A stretch of 6,457 nucleotides of DNA from assembly GCA_045596745.1 (NCBI GenBank), contig JAZODA010000061.1:1-6457 (forward strand), read 5' to 3'. Within the stretch, counting starts at the first letter, position 1; the number at the start of each line of letters is the position of its first letter. Positions 1 to 6,194 of this stretch are shown here, one piece after another. The stretch is from RGIG3009 sp045596745 (GTDB taxonomy: Bacteria; Bacillota; Clostridia; Oscillospirales; Acutalibacteraceae). The notes beneath the pieces are model-generated. The model ran no database searches and was not told the DNA's origin. It was given only the letters and a program-made list of their open reading frames with translations. The position numbers were made by a program, and so were the translations under genes.

Positions 1-87
1 GCTATGCACCAAACGACACGCCTCACACCGCTGAGCCGCGTGATGAATCCGGTCCTCCTTCTCTTCCGCCGAAAGAAAAAGCTTTAA
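1..87 (+). CDS. C-terminal tail of an unidentified plus-strand gene (partial)
   Basis: The frame starting at base 1 stays open for 28 codons and ends in TAA at 85-87, directly before the terminator hairpin. Its base composition by codon position looks like coding sequence: about 61% GC at position 1, 39% at position 2 and 71% at position 3. The tail ends with a short hydrophobic stretch followed by basic residues (VLLLFRRKKKL). Too little is visible to name a family or function, and the 5' part lies outside the window. A competing open frame (3-110) runs through the terminator stem and has a low third-position GC, so it is less likely. The minus strand here shows no start codon behind its purine-rich stretch. 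If real, this gene converges on the phosphotransferase gene. Confidence 0.42.
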   Translation, partial: AMHQTTRLTPLSRVMNPVLLLFRRKKKL

Positions 88-124
88 AAAAAGCCCGCCT
101 GCTCTGTTGAGCAGGCGGGCTTTT
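86..124. terminator. Bidirectional intrinsic terminator between convergent genes
   Basis: A perfect 12-bp GC-rich stem (93-104 pairing with 109-120, loop TGTT) can be extended by four A-T pairs. On the minus strand it lies just past the phosphotransferase stop codon (127-129) and is followed by a run of seven T. On the plus strand it is followed by TTTT, then C. It therefore fits strong termination of the minus-strand adhE-phosphotransferase unit and also termination of the plus-strand gene ending at 87. Confidence 0.93.
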
Positions 125-126
125 CG

Positions 127-876
127 TTATACGTATTCAACAACATCGACCCAACCGAGCAGGAAATCCCTTTCCTCAGGGTTGCCTTTGACAGATTGTG
201 ATGCCGCTACGATCGGCAACCACTTTTGCACATACTGGTGCGCGGTATTACTTTTTCTGCAGAACAGGTCAAGATATCTCTTGGCCAAAGCCGCATCGCC
301 GTTGAGGCAAAAAAGCAGATAAGTACGGGCGGCATCCGCAGACGCATTCCCCTGCGTGGCATGAGACCAATCGAGGATATACGGCGTTCCGTCGGCAGTG
401 ATAATGATATTGCTCGGGTTGAAATCACCGTGGCAAACCTTTTTATGCTTGGGCATTCCCGCCAATCTTGCATGCAGCTCGTAGCGCGTTGTCGCATCAA
501 GATCCGTCTCGTTGATTTTTCTGTCCATCTTGTCCTTCAGTTTATTGAGCAAGGGACAGGTTTTTGTGTGCATATCCAGCTGCAGATCCACAAACAGCTC
601 CAGATAGTCCTCGATTTTTTCGCTGTTTTCCTTCATCAGCTGTGCCAATGTTTTACCCTCAATATAGTCGGAAACGATCGCCCAGCAGCCGTCTACCAGA
701 GTGACCTGCAGCACACGAGGCACCTTCAGACCGGTTTCTTCTATACGTGCCTGATTCAACGCCTCATTAAGCACGTCAGCCTTGGAAAAATGCTTGTCAA
801 ACACCTTGATGCAACGGTTTCCGTCGCGATAAACGGTCTTTCCGTTTCTCACGGCAATTACTTCATCCAGCTTCAT
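127..876 (-). CDS. Aminoglycoside/choline-kinase-fold phosphotransferase (APH family), substrate unknown
   Basis: A 249-residue cytosolic protein of the APH/choline kinase superfamily, which transfers phosphate from ATP to small-molecule hydroxyl groups. Visible landmarks are a candidate nucleotide-binding Lys24 in CIKVF, Glu38 in the following helix, a hinge-like segment (AIVSDYIEGKTL, about 66-77), the catalytic-loop motif HGDFNPSN (149-156; Asp151 as base, Asn156 as metal ligand) and the metal-binding ILDW (167-170, Asp169). The start at 876 is chosen because AAGGGGGA sits just upstream at 881-888; an in-frame ATG at 900 would lie inside the end of adhE and has no obvious ribosome binding site. 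Only 10 nt separate it from the adhE stop codon, so the two are probably co-transcribed and translationally coupled. The family also includes drug-resistance enzymes, but nothing here indicates resistance; a sugar, choline-like or other metabolite kinase is equally possible. Confidence 0.86.
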   Translation of the reverse strand: MKLDEVIAVRNGKTVYRDGNRCIKVFDKHFSKADVLNEALNQARIEETGLKVPRVLQVTLVDGCWAIVSDYIEGKTLAQLMKENSEKIEDYLELFVDLQLDMHTKTCPLLNKLKDKMDRKINETDLDATTRYELHARLAGMPKHKKVCHGDFNPSNIIITADGTPYILDWSHATQGNASADAARTYLLFCLNGDAALAKRYLDLFCRKSNTAHQYVQKWLPIVAASQSVKGNPEERDFLLGWVDVVEYV

Positions 877-880
877 AATA

Positions 881-888
881 TCCCCCTT
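881..888 (-). promoter_or_regulatory. Ribosome binding site that sets the phosphotransferase start
   Basis: AAGGGGGA on the minus strand lies 4 nt before the ATG at 874-876 and overlaps the adhE stop codon (887-889). It favours the start at 876 over the in-frame ATG at 900. The overlap suggests that ribosomes finishing adhE help initiation of the downstream gene. Confidence 0.7.
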
Positions 889-3496
889 ACCGTCTGCCAT
901 AGTAGGCGTTGATATACATCTGACGGATTTCGCTCATCAGCGGATACCTGGGGTTTGCGCCGGTACACTGGTCATCAAACGCCTGCTCCACCATATCGTC
1001 AAGCCTGTCAAGGAACTCGCGCTCTTCAACACCGTACTCACGGATCGTTGTGCGGATCCCCACGCGACTTTTCAATGTGTTGACCGCCTCGATCAGCGCC
1101 TCAAGCTTTTCCTCCGGCGTGTTTCCGGACAGCCCCAGTGCATCCGCGATCTCAGCATAACGCGCCAAGGTGTGCGGATGATCGTATTGCGAAAACGTTC
1201 CCATCTTCGCAGGCACTTCCTCCGCGTTAAAGCGAAGCACCTCTTCAATCATCAGTGCGTTGGCAACGCCGTGCGGCAAATGATAGAACGCACCGAGCTT
1301 ATGTGCCATAGAGTGGCACACGCCCAAAAAGGCATTGGCAAATGCCATACCGGCCATTGTGGCGGCATTCGCCATTTTCTCGCGAGCGACCGGATCGTCA
1401 GCACCGTTATCGTACGCCTGAGGCAAATACCGAAAAGCCAGCTTAAGCGACTGCAGCGCCAGGGAATCGGTGTAATCGGTCGCCATCATTGAGGCGTACG
1501 CCTCCAGTGCGTGGGTCACCGCATCAACACCGGAGGCAGCCGTCAGGCCCTTGGGTGCCGTCATATGAAAATCGGCATCCACAATGGCCATATCGGGCAT
1601 CAGCTCGTAGTCTGCCAGCGGATATTTGACACCGGTTTGTTCATCGGTGATAACAGCAAACGGTGTGACCTCCGAGCCGGTGCCCGCCGAAGTCGGCACA
1701 GCAATAAAGTATGCTTTTTCTCCCAACTTGGGGAACTGAAACGTGCGCTTGCGGATATCCATAAATCGCATTGCCATATCCTGAAAATCCACGTCGGGAT
1801 GCTCGTAGATCACCCACATGATCTTGGCCGCATCCATAGCACTGCCGCCACCCAAAGCGATAATGCAATCCGGGGCAAACGACCGCATTTGCTCTGCTCC
1901 GGCTTTCGCACAGGCCAAGGTCGGATCCGGCTCAACATCAAAAAAGGTCATATGCTGCAGGCCCAATTCATCCAGCTTGTCAGTGATCGCCTTTGTGTAT
2001 CCGTTTTTGTACAAAAACGTATCCGTTACAATGAACGCGCGCTTTTTGTCAAGCACCGCCTTCAATTCATCCAGTGCTACCGGCAGGCAGCCTTTTTTCA
2101 TATACACCTTATCCGGCGTGCGGAACCACAGCATATTCTCTCTCCTTTCGGCCACAGTCTTTATGTTAAGCAAATGCTTAACGCCCACGTTCTCCGAGAC
2201 GGAGTTACCGCCCCAGGAGCCACACCCCAGTGTCAGAGAGGGCTTAAGCTTGAAATTGTAAAGATCACCGATGCCGCCGTGCGAGGAGGGCGTATTAACC
2301 AGAATACGGCAGGTCTTCATCCGTGCCGCAAATTCCTCAACCTTTGCGCGCTGTGTCACCTCGTTGAGGTAAATCGAGGATGTGTGACCATATCCGCCGT
2401 CAGCGATCAGGCGCTCCGCTTTTTCGAACGCATCACTAATGTGTTCTGCGCGATACATCGCCAAAACAGGCGACAGCTTCTCGTGGGCAAACTCCTCCGT
2501 CGGCTCCACACTACTCACCTCACCGATGAGTATTTTGGTCGTTTCGGGAACTGTGACCCCCGCCAAAGCAGCAATGGTCACCGGCTTTTGACCCACGATT
2601 TTAGCGTTCAATGCACCGTTGATGATGATGGTCTTCCTGAGCTTTTCGGTTTCCTCCGCATCAAGAAAATAACAGCCGCGCGAACGAAATTCCGCCTTAA
2701 CCGCATCGTATACGTCATCCAAAACGATAACCGATTGTTCCGAAGCGCAAATCATACCGTTGTCAAACGTTTTGGAATGAATGATGGAATTGACCGCCAG
2801 GCGGATATCGGCTGTGGAATCGATAATAGCCGGTGTGTTGCCTGCACCTACACCGATGGCCGGCTTGCCGCTGGAATATGCCGCCTTCACCATGCCGGGG
2901 CCACCCGTTGCCAGAATAATATCCGCCTCTTTCATCAGTGTGTTGGTCATATCCAGGCTCGGGACGTCGATCCAGGAAATGATATCCTCGGGTGCACCCG
3001 CTTCGACCGCCGCCTCCAAAACGATCTTGGCAGCTGTTACGGTCGACAGCTTTGCGCGGGGGTGCGGACTGATAATAATACCATTACGCGTTTTGAGTGC
3101 CAGCAGCATTTTAAAGATCGCCGTGGAGGTCGGGTTTGTCGTAGGGATTACCGCCGCGATCACGCCAACAGGCTCCGCGATCCTTTTGATGCCGTAGGCT
3201 GCCTCCTCTTCGATCACGCCGCAGGTCTTTGTGTCCTTGTAGGCGTTGTAGATATATTCGGAGGCATAATGATTTTTGATAACCTTATCCTCCACCACGC
3301 CCATTCCGGTCTCTTCAACCGCCAGCTTTGCCAGCGGTATGCGCTGACGGTTGGCAGCCATAGCTGCCGCTTTAAAAATACGATCCACCTGCTGTTGCGT
3401 ATAGCAGGCAAACACGCGCTGTGCTTCCCGCACACGCGCCAGAGCTGCTTCCAGCTGCTCTGTTCCGTCAACCAGCGGATACTGCTTTGTCTTCAT
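887..3496 (-). CDS. adhE: Bifunctional acetaldehyde-CoA dehydrogenase / iron-containing alcohol dehydrogenase AdhE
   Basis: This 869-residue fusion enzyme reduces acetyl-CoA to acetaldehyde and then to ethanol with NADH, reversibly, and is a main route for regenerating NAD+ in fermentation. Family members assemble into cytosolic filaments called spirosomes. The N-terminal CoA-acylating aldehyde dehydrogenase domain (about 1-440) shows the cofactor region around 111-130 (GVIAAVIPTTNPTS), GVGAGN (215-220) and the catalytic Cys250 in NGMICASE. The C-terminal iron-dependent domain (about 455-869) shows GGGSAMDAAK (549-558), GTGSEVTPF (605-613) and four metal ligands, Asp658, His662, His728 and His742. 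Their spacing equals that of E. coli AdhE (653, 657, 723, 737). Length is close to the roughly 890 of E. coli, with a slightly shorter C-terminus, and both domains look intact. AAGGAGGAA at 3504-3512 supports the start. It is the first gene of a two-gene unit with its own promoter and leader. Confidence 0.98.
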   Translation of the reverse strand: MKTKQYPLVDGTEQLEAALARVREAQRVFACYTQQQVDRIFKAAAMAANRQRIPLAKLAVEETGMGVVEDKVIKNHYASEYIYNAYKDTKTCGVIEEEAAYGIKRIAEPVGVIAAVIPTTNPTSTAIFKMLLALKTRNGIIISPHPRAKLSTVTAAKIVLEAAVEAGAPEDIISWIDVPSLDMTNTLMKEADIILATGGPGMVKAAYSSGKPAIGVGAGNTPAIIDSTADIRLAVNSIIHSKTFDNGMICASEQSVIVLDDVYDAVKAEFRSRGCYFLDAEETEKLRKTIIINGALNAKIVGQKPVTIAALAGVTVPETTKILIGEVSSVEPTEEFAHEKLSPVLAMYRAEHISDAFEKAERLIADGGYGHTSSIYLNEVTQRAKVEEFAARMKTCRILVNTPSSHGGIGDLYNFKLKPSLTLGCGSWGGNSVSENVGVKHLLNIKTVAERRENMLWFRTPDKVYMKKGCLPVALDELKAVLDKKRAFIVTDTFLYKNGYTKAITDKLDELGLQHMTFFDVEPDPTLACAKAGAEQMRSFAPDCIIALGGGSAMDAAKIMWVIYEHPDVDFQDMAMRFMDIRKRTFQFPKLGEKAYFIAVPTSAGTGSEVTPFAVITDEQTGVKYPLADYELMPDMAIVDADFHMTAPKGLTAASGVDAVTHALEAYASMMATDYTDSLALQSLKLAFRYLPQAYDNGADDPVAREKMANAATMAGMAFANAFLGVCHSMAHKLGAFYHLPHGVANALMIEEVLRFNAEEVPAKMGTFSQYDHPHTLARYAEIADALGLSGNTPEEKLEALIEAVNTLKSRVGIRTTIREYGVEEREFLDRLDDMVEQAFDDQCTGANPRYPLMSEIRQMYINAYYGRR

Positions 3497-3503
3497 AGAA
3501 CTG

Positions 3504-3512
3504 TTCCTCCTT
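3504..3512 (-). promoter_or_regulatory. Strong ribosome binding site of adhE
   Basis: AAGGAGGAA on the minus strand lies 7 nt before the adhE ATG (3494-3496), a near-perfect anti-16S match. Its first three bases also fall in the 3' arm of a possible leader stem-loop (3510-3540), so access could be modulated by structure. Confidence 0.85.
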
Positions 3513-3540
3513 ATTTTTGTCGATGAACGACGTCAATAAG
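3510..3540 (-). promoter_or_regulatory. Possible stem-loop in the adhE leader touching the ribosome binding site
   Basis: On the minus strand CTTATT (3535-3540) can pair with AATAAG (3510-3515). Inside it, after a 3x3 internal loop, GTCG (3528-3531) pairs with CGAC (3519-3522) around a 5-nt loop. The 3' arm includes the first bases of the adhE ribosome binding site. The outer stem is AT-rich and weak, so this may be coincidental; it does not match any riboswitch family known to me. Confidence 0.3.
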
Positions 3541-3573
3541 CAGCAACACTCCCGTAACTCTTATGCCGCCTAA

Positions 3574-3592
3574 TGTGTTAGAGTGTAGCACA
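3574..3592. promoter_or_regulatory. Operator-like inverted repeat in the adhE leader
   Basis: TGTGTTA (3574-3580) and TAGCACA (3586-3592) form an inverted repeat with 6 of 7 arm positions matching and a 5-bp centre. It lies just downstream of the predicted adhE transcription start, where a bound repressor could block transcription. The TGTG...CACA ends recall redox-repressor Rex sites, but their spacing is 3 bp longer than the usual Rex palindrome, so assignment to Rex is not supported. A LysR-type or other regulator is possible. Confidence 0.35.
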
Positions 3593-3609
3593 CCGACCTC
3601 TCCTTGGGA

Positions 3610-3639
3610 ATGATAAGAAAAGTATATTAGGTATATCAA
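3610..3639 (-). promoter_or_regulatory. Predicted sigma-A promoter for adhE and the phosphotransferase
   Basis: On the minus strand a -35 box TTGATA (3634-3639) and a -10 box TATCAT (3610-3615) are separated by 18 bp; each matches 5 of 6 consensus bases. Transcription would start near 3603, giving an adhE leader of about 107 nt. The -35 box lies in the T-rich tail of the preceding terminator, so the LysR unit ends and the adhE unit begins within about 70 bp. Confidence 0.62.
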
Positions 3640-3678
3640 AATAAATATAACCCCTGCCTGAAAAATATCAGACAGGGG
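3638..3678 (-). terminator. Intrinsic terminator that includes the LysR stop codon
   Basis: On the minus strand the last bases of the LysR gene, including its TGA (3668-3670), form the 5' arm of an 11-bp stem (3668-3678 with 3651-3661) around a 6-nt loop. One G-U wobble exists in the minus-strand transcript; on the plus strand that position is a C-A mismatch, so the hairpin is better on the minus strand. A T-rich tract (3638-3650) follows, interrupted by A, so termination may be incomplete. Confidence 0.72.
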
Positions 3679-4600
3679 CAAAATGACAATCACTTTTGGA
3701 ACGCATAAGCTCTTTGATAAACATCAAATCCAGCGGGGTAAGATGGTACTTTTTGCGATGCACCAAAACATCCTTATAAACGCGGCGGTTATCGCTGCAT
3801 TCCCGTTGGACCAAGCCGTATCGTTCAAGCAGCTTTTGCGGCACCGGCGAGACCCACATAAAGGTTTCCGGATTTTTGGCCAGCAGTTCGAGCTGGCTTG
3901 CGCGTTCAAACACAAAAATACGGCGTTCAATATCATCGGGCAATTCTGCTTTTTTGACTTCCGCCATCGGCAAGGAAGGCACAAACGGGTCGGCATGGGC
4001 AATCTCTATAAAAGGCCTGAGATCGGAAAAACGAATCTCCTCTTTCGCCGCCAGCGCGCTGTCCTTGCGCATCAGAAGCACATAATGAAACTCCGTTATC
4101 TGCTCCCCCACAAGCCCGTTTTCTTCCAGCATAGCTTTATAGTACTTATCGTAGCTACCGGCGTAGCGCACGATCCCCAGCTTGTAATCGGAATGCAACA
4201 AATTGTTGAGCGTTCGTTTGGAGTTGGTCTCCTTGTAAAAAATTTCCGCCGGTTGATCGGTGAGCGAAAGCGAGAACCGGGAAAACGCTTCGGAAATGTA
4301 ACAAGCACGCGGTACGGAAATAGAAAACAGCTGCTTGGTCACAGAATCTTTTTTGTAAAAGCGCTCAACTTCATCGATCTGACTGAGAATCTTTCTTGCA
4401 TATCCGAGAAATTCTTCTCCTTCGGCTGTAAGCACCATACCTTTGGCAGAGCGATCAAAGATAACGATTCCAAGATCCGCCTCCAGCTCTTTGATTGCAC
4501 GACTGAGGTTCGGTTGCGCGATCATCAGCTTATCCGCCGCCTTGTTGATAGACCCCGCCTTTGCCACCGCCACCGCATAACGTACATGGAGAATATTCAT
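3668..4600 (-). CDS. LysR-family transcriptional regulator
   Basis: A 310-residue DNA-binding regulator of usual LysR length. The N-terminal winged helix-turn-helix is clear: it opens MNILHVRYAVAVAKAGSINK, then AADKLMIAQPNLSRAIKELE (21-40) covers the recognition helix, followed by LGIVIFDRSAKGMVLTAEG (43-61). Residues about 62-88 form the linker helix, and about 92-300 the periplasmic-binding-protein-like effector domain, which is less conserved and does not reveal the ligand. AAGGAG at 4607-4612 supports the start. The ATG comes 3 nt after the stop codon of the PurF-like gene, and the ribosome binding site lies within that gene's last codons, so translation is probably coupled. LysR regulators are more often divergent from their targets; here it is co-transcribed behind a metabolic gene. 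Candidate targets are its own operon, deoC or adhE, none shown by the sequence. Confidence 0.95.
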   Translation of the reverse strand: MNILHVRYAVAVAKAGSINKAADKLMIAQPNLSRAIKELEADLGIVIFDRSAKGMVLTAEGEEFLGYARKILSQIDEVERFYKKDSVTKQLFSISVPRACYISEAFSRFSLSLTDQPAEIFYKETNSKRTLNNLLHSDYKLGIVRYAGSYDKYYKAMLEENGLVGEQITEFHYVLLMRKDSALAAKEEIRFSDLRPFIEIAHADPFVPSLPMAEVKKAELPDDIERRIFVFERASQLELLAKNPETFMWVSPVPQKLLERYGLVQRECSDNRRVYKDVLVHRKKYHLTPLDLMFIKELMRSKSDCHFAPV

Positions 4601-4603
4601 AGC

Positions 4604-6007
4604 TTACTCCTTACCGGTCCAGCAGTAGGTGCAGAAGCACTCTTCGGGCAGTCCGGTCGCCTCAATCATATCGTCAAGGCGCTGATATTTCAGCGATGTG
4701 AAGTGCAGTTCTTTGCGGATTTCTTCCACCATTTTCGCGTATTCCGGCGTGTCGGGATCGCAATACAGTGCCAGCTTTTCGTCGGCCTTATCCCCCTCCA
4801 GACGTGCAATCGTGCGGCGGGCAATCAAATCCATTTCCGAAGTGGAACGCGAGAAATTCAGGTATTTACAGCCGAACATAATCGGCGGGCAAGCCGTGCG
4901 GATATGTACCTCTTTGGCACCGCTGTGATACAAAAACTCGGTGGTTTCACGCATCTGCGTACCACGCACGAGCGAGTCATCAATAAGCAACAGGCGCTTA
5001 TCGCGAATCAGCGAATCCACAGGAATCAGTTTCATATGCGCGATGAGATCACGCTGGCTCTGCTTTTGCGGCATAAACGAACGCGGCCAGGTGGGCGTGT
5101 ACTTGATAAACGGACGCGAGAACGGAATGCCGGTGCTGTTGGCGAAACCGATGGCATGTGCGATACCGGAGTCCGGGATACCCGCAACGCTGTCCACCTC
5201 AATCTGATCGCGCTGTGCGAGCATCGCACCGCAACGGCAACGCATTTCTTCTACATTCACGCCCTCATACGACGACGTCGGATAGCCAAAATACACCCAC
5301 AGGAAGGTGCAAATCTTCATCTTATCACGAGCGGGAATCAGCGTTTCAATCGAATCGGGGGTCATAAACACCACTTCGCCCGGGCCAAGCTCACGCTCCT
5401 GGTCATAACCCAGATTCAAGAAAGCCGAAGACTCAAAGGACGCACACTGCGCGCCATCCTTTTTGCCGATAATCACAGGCGTTCTGCCCATAAAATCGCG
5501 GGCGGCATACATACCGTCTTTGGTAAGGAGCAAGAGCGACATCGAACCCTCAATCATCGTCTGGGCATAACGGATGCCCTCCTCCAACGACTCTTTCTGG
5601 TTGATAAGCGCCGCCGTCAGCTCGGTGGGATTGATGTTTCCGCCGCTCATCTCAAGGAACTGCGCCGCGCCGGCATCAAACACCTGCTTAACCAGCGCTT
5701 CGGCGTTGTTGATACGACCGACCGTCGTGATGGCATAACTGCCGAGATGCGAGCGAATAATCAGCGGCTGAGGATCGGTATCCGAAATGCAACCGATACC
5801 GGACGTACCGCTCATTTCGTCCACATCACGCTCAAACTTGGTACGGAACGGCGAGTTTTGGATGTTATGAATCGCACGATCGAAGCCCTTGTCGCCGTGC
5901 ACAGCGAGACCACCGCGCTTGGTGCCCAAGTGCGAGTGATAGTCCGTGCCGAAAAACAGGTCAAACACGCAATCCGTTTTAGAAACCACTCCAAAAAATC
6001 CGCCCAT
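4604..6007 (-). CDS. PurF-like amidophosphoribosyltransferase paralog without the glutaminase nucleophile
   Basis: A 467-residue protein aligned along its whole length with PurF, which normally makes phosphoribosylamine from PRPP and glutamine-derived ammonia in purine synthesis. The phosphoribosyltransferase half is well kept, with the PRPP loop LLLIDDSLVRGTQ (339-351) and YTPTWPRSF (303-311). Cys233, Cys380, Cys459 and Cys462 (CTYCWTGKE end) lie where Bacillus-type PurF binds [4Fe-4S]. The N-terminal Ntn-hydrolase half (about 1-225) is altered. The chain begins MGGFFGVV, so Gly replaces the nucleophile Cys; the GHVRYST-like glutamine-binding segment reads IGCISDTDP (71-79); and the oxyanion HNG is replaced around VGRIN (96-100). 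AAGGAG at 6016-6021, 8 nt before ATG, supports the start and leaves no room for a missed Cys. It may be ammonia-dependent, partner-dependent or repurposed. It leads a unit with LysR and diverges from deoC. Confidence 0.9.
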   Translation of the reverse strand: MGGFFGVVSKTDCVFDLFFGTDYHSHLGTKRGGLAVHGDKGFDRAIHNIQNSPFRTKFERDVDEMSGTSGIGCISDTDPQPLIIRSHLGSYAITTVGRINNAEALVKQVFDAGAAQFLEMSGGNINPTELTAALINQKESLEEGIRYAQTMIEGSMSLLLLTKDGMYAARDFMGRTPVIIGKKDGAQCASFESSAFLNLGYDQERELGPGEVVFMTPDSIETLIPARDKMKICTFLWVYFGYPTSSYEGVNVEEMRCRCGAMLAQRDQIEVDSVAGIPDSGIAHAIGFANSTGIPFSRPFIKYTPTWPRSFMPQKQSQRDLIAHMKLIPVDSLIRDKRLLLIDDSLVRGTQMRETTEFLYHSGAKEVHIRTACPPIMFGCKYLNFSRSTSEMDLIARRTIARLEGDKADEKLALYCDPDTPEYAKMVEEIRKELHFTSLKYQRLDDMIEATGLPEECFCTYCWTGKE

Positions 6008-6046
6008 TGTGCCGTCTCCTTTTTCAATGTGAAAAATAACACGACT

Positions 6047-6075
6047 ATTTTATCACATAAATCTTCAAATTTCTA
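6047..6075 (-). promoter_or_regulatory. Predicted promoter of the PurF-like gene and LysR
   Basis: On the minus strand a -10 box TAAAAT (6047-6052, 5 of 6 consensus) is preceded by TGTGA, resembling an extended -10. A weak -35 box TAGAAA (6070-6075, 4 of 6) lies 17 bp upstream. Transcription would start near 6040, giving a leader of about 33 nt before the ATG at 6007. No other equally good candidate was found in this gap for the minus strand. Confidence 0.5.
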
Positions 6076-6133
6076 CTGTCTACTTAACAAAAAATGAAAA
6101 ATTAGTTGCACAATCGGTTCACTTTTTCACCTG

Positions 6134-6162
6134 TTGACGATACTTTTGAAAAAGAGTATACT
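6134..6162 (+). promoter_or_regulatory. Predicted sigma-A promoter of deoC
   Basis: TTGACG (6134-6139) and TATACT (6157-6162) are separated by 17 bp; each box matches 5 of 6 consensus bases. The start would lie near 6169, giving a short leader of about 25 nt. The -10 box is part of a small palindrome, GTATA-CTT-TATAC (6156-6168). The promoter is divergent from that of the PurF-like gene, with about 60 bp between the two -35 boxes. Confidence 0.75.
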
Positions 6163-6194
6163 TTATACAAGATTTTAAGATAAGGTTGTGCTGT

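Noticed and set aside
3..110. Alternative plus-strand tail in the third frame, ending in TGA at 108-110
   Set aside because: It reads through the terminator stem and has a low third-position GC, unlike the frame ending at 87.
127..876. Aminoglycoside resistance gene
   Set aside because: The fold is shared by many metabolite kinases. There is no mobile element or resistance context, and the gene is coupled to a housekeeping fermentation gene.
877..900. Upstream start for the phosphotransferase adding eight residues
   Set aside because: It overlaps the end of adhE and lacks a ribosome binding site, while the ATG at 876 has AAGGGGGA at the right distance.
226..912. Plus-strand open frame opposite the phosphotransferase gene
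   Set aside because: The minus-strand frame carries intact kinase motifs; this frame has no recognisable domain and is a shadow.
1511..3526. Long plus-strand open frame (about 671 codons) antisense to adhE
   Set aside because: Same explanation: codon register opposite adhE and scarcity of TTA, CTA and TCA codons there. AdhE is certain on the other strand.
3511..3693. Small minus-strand open frame of 60 codons in the gap before adhE
   Set aside because: It starts inside the LysR gene, runs through the terminator hairpin and the predicted adhE promoter, and its putative start has no convincing ribosome binding site. The hydrophobic stretch it encodes comes from the AT-rich promoter DNA.
3683..6097. 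Very long plus-strand open frame (about 804 codons) antisense to the LysR and PurF-like genes
   Set aside because: It is in exact codon register with both genes, so it stays open simply because they avoid the sense codons TTA, CTA and TCA. Its translation resembles no family, whereas the minus-strand proteins are clear homologues with good ribosome binding sites.
6156..6168. Palindrome GTATA-CTT-TATAC over the deoC -10 box as an operator
   Set aside because: Arms of five A/T-rich bases around a -10 box arise easily by chance, and no second copy occurs in the divergent promoter.
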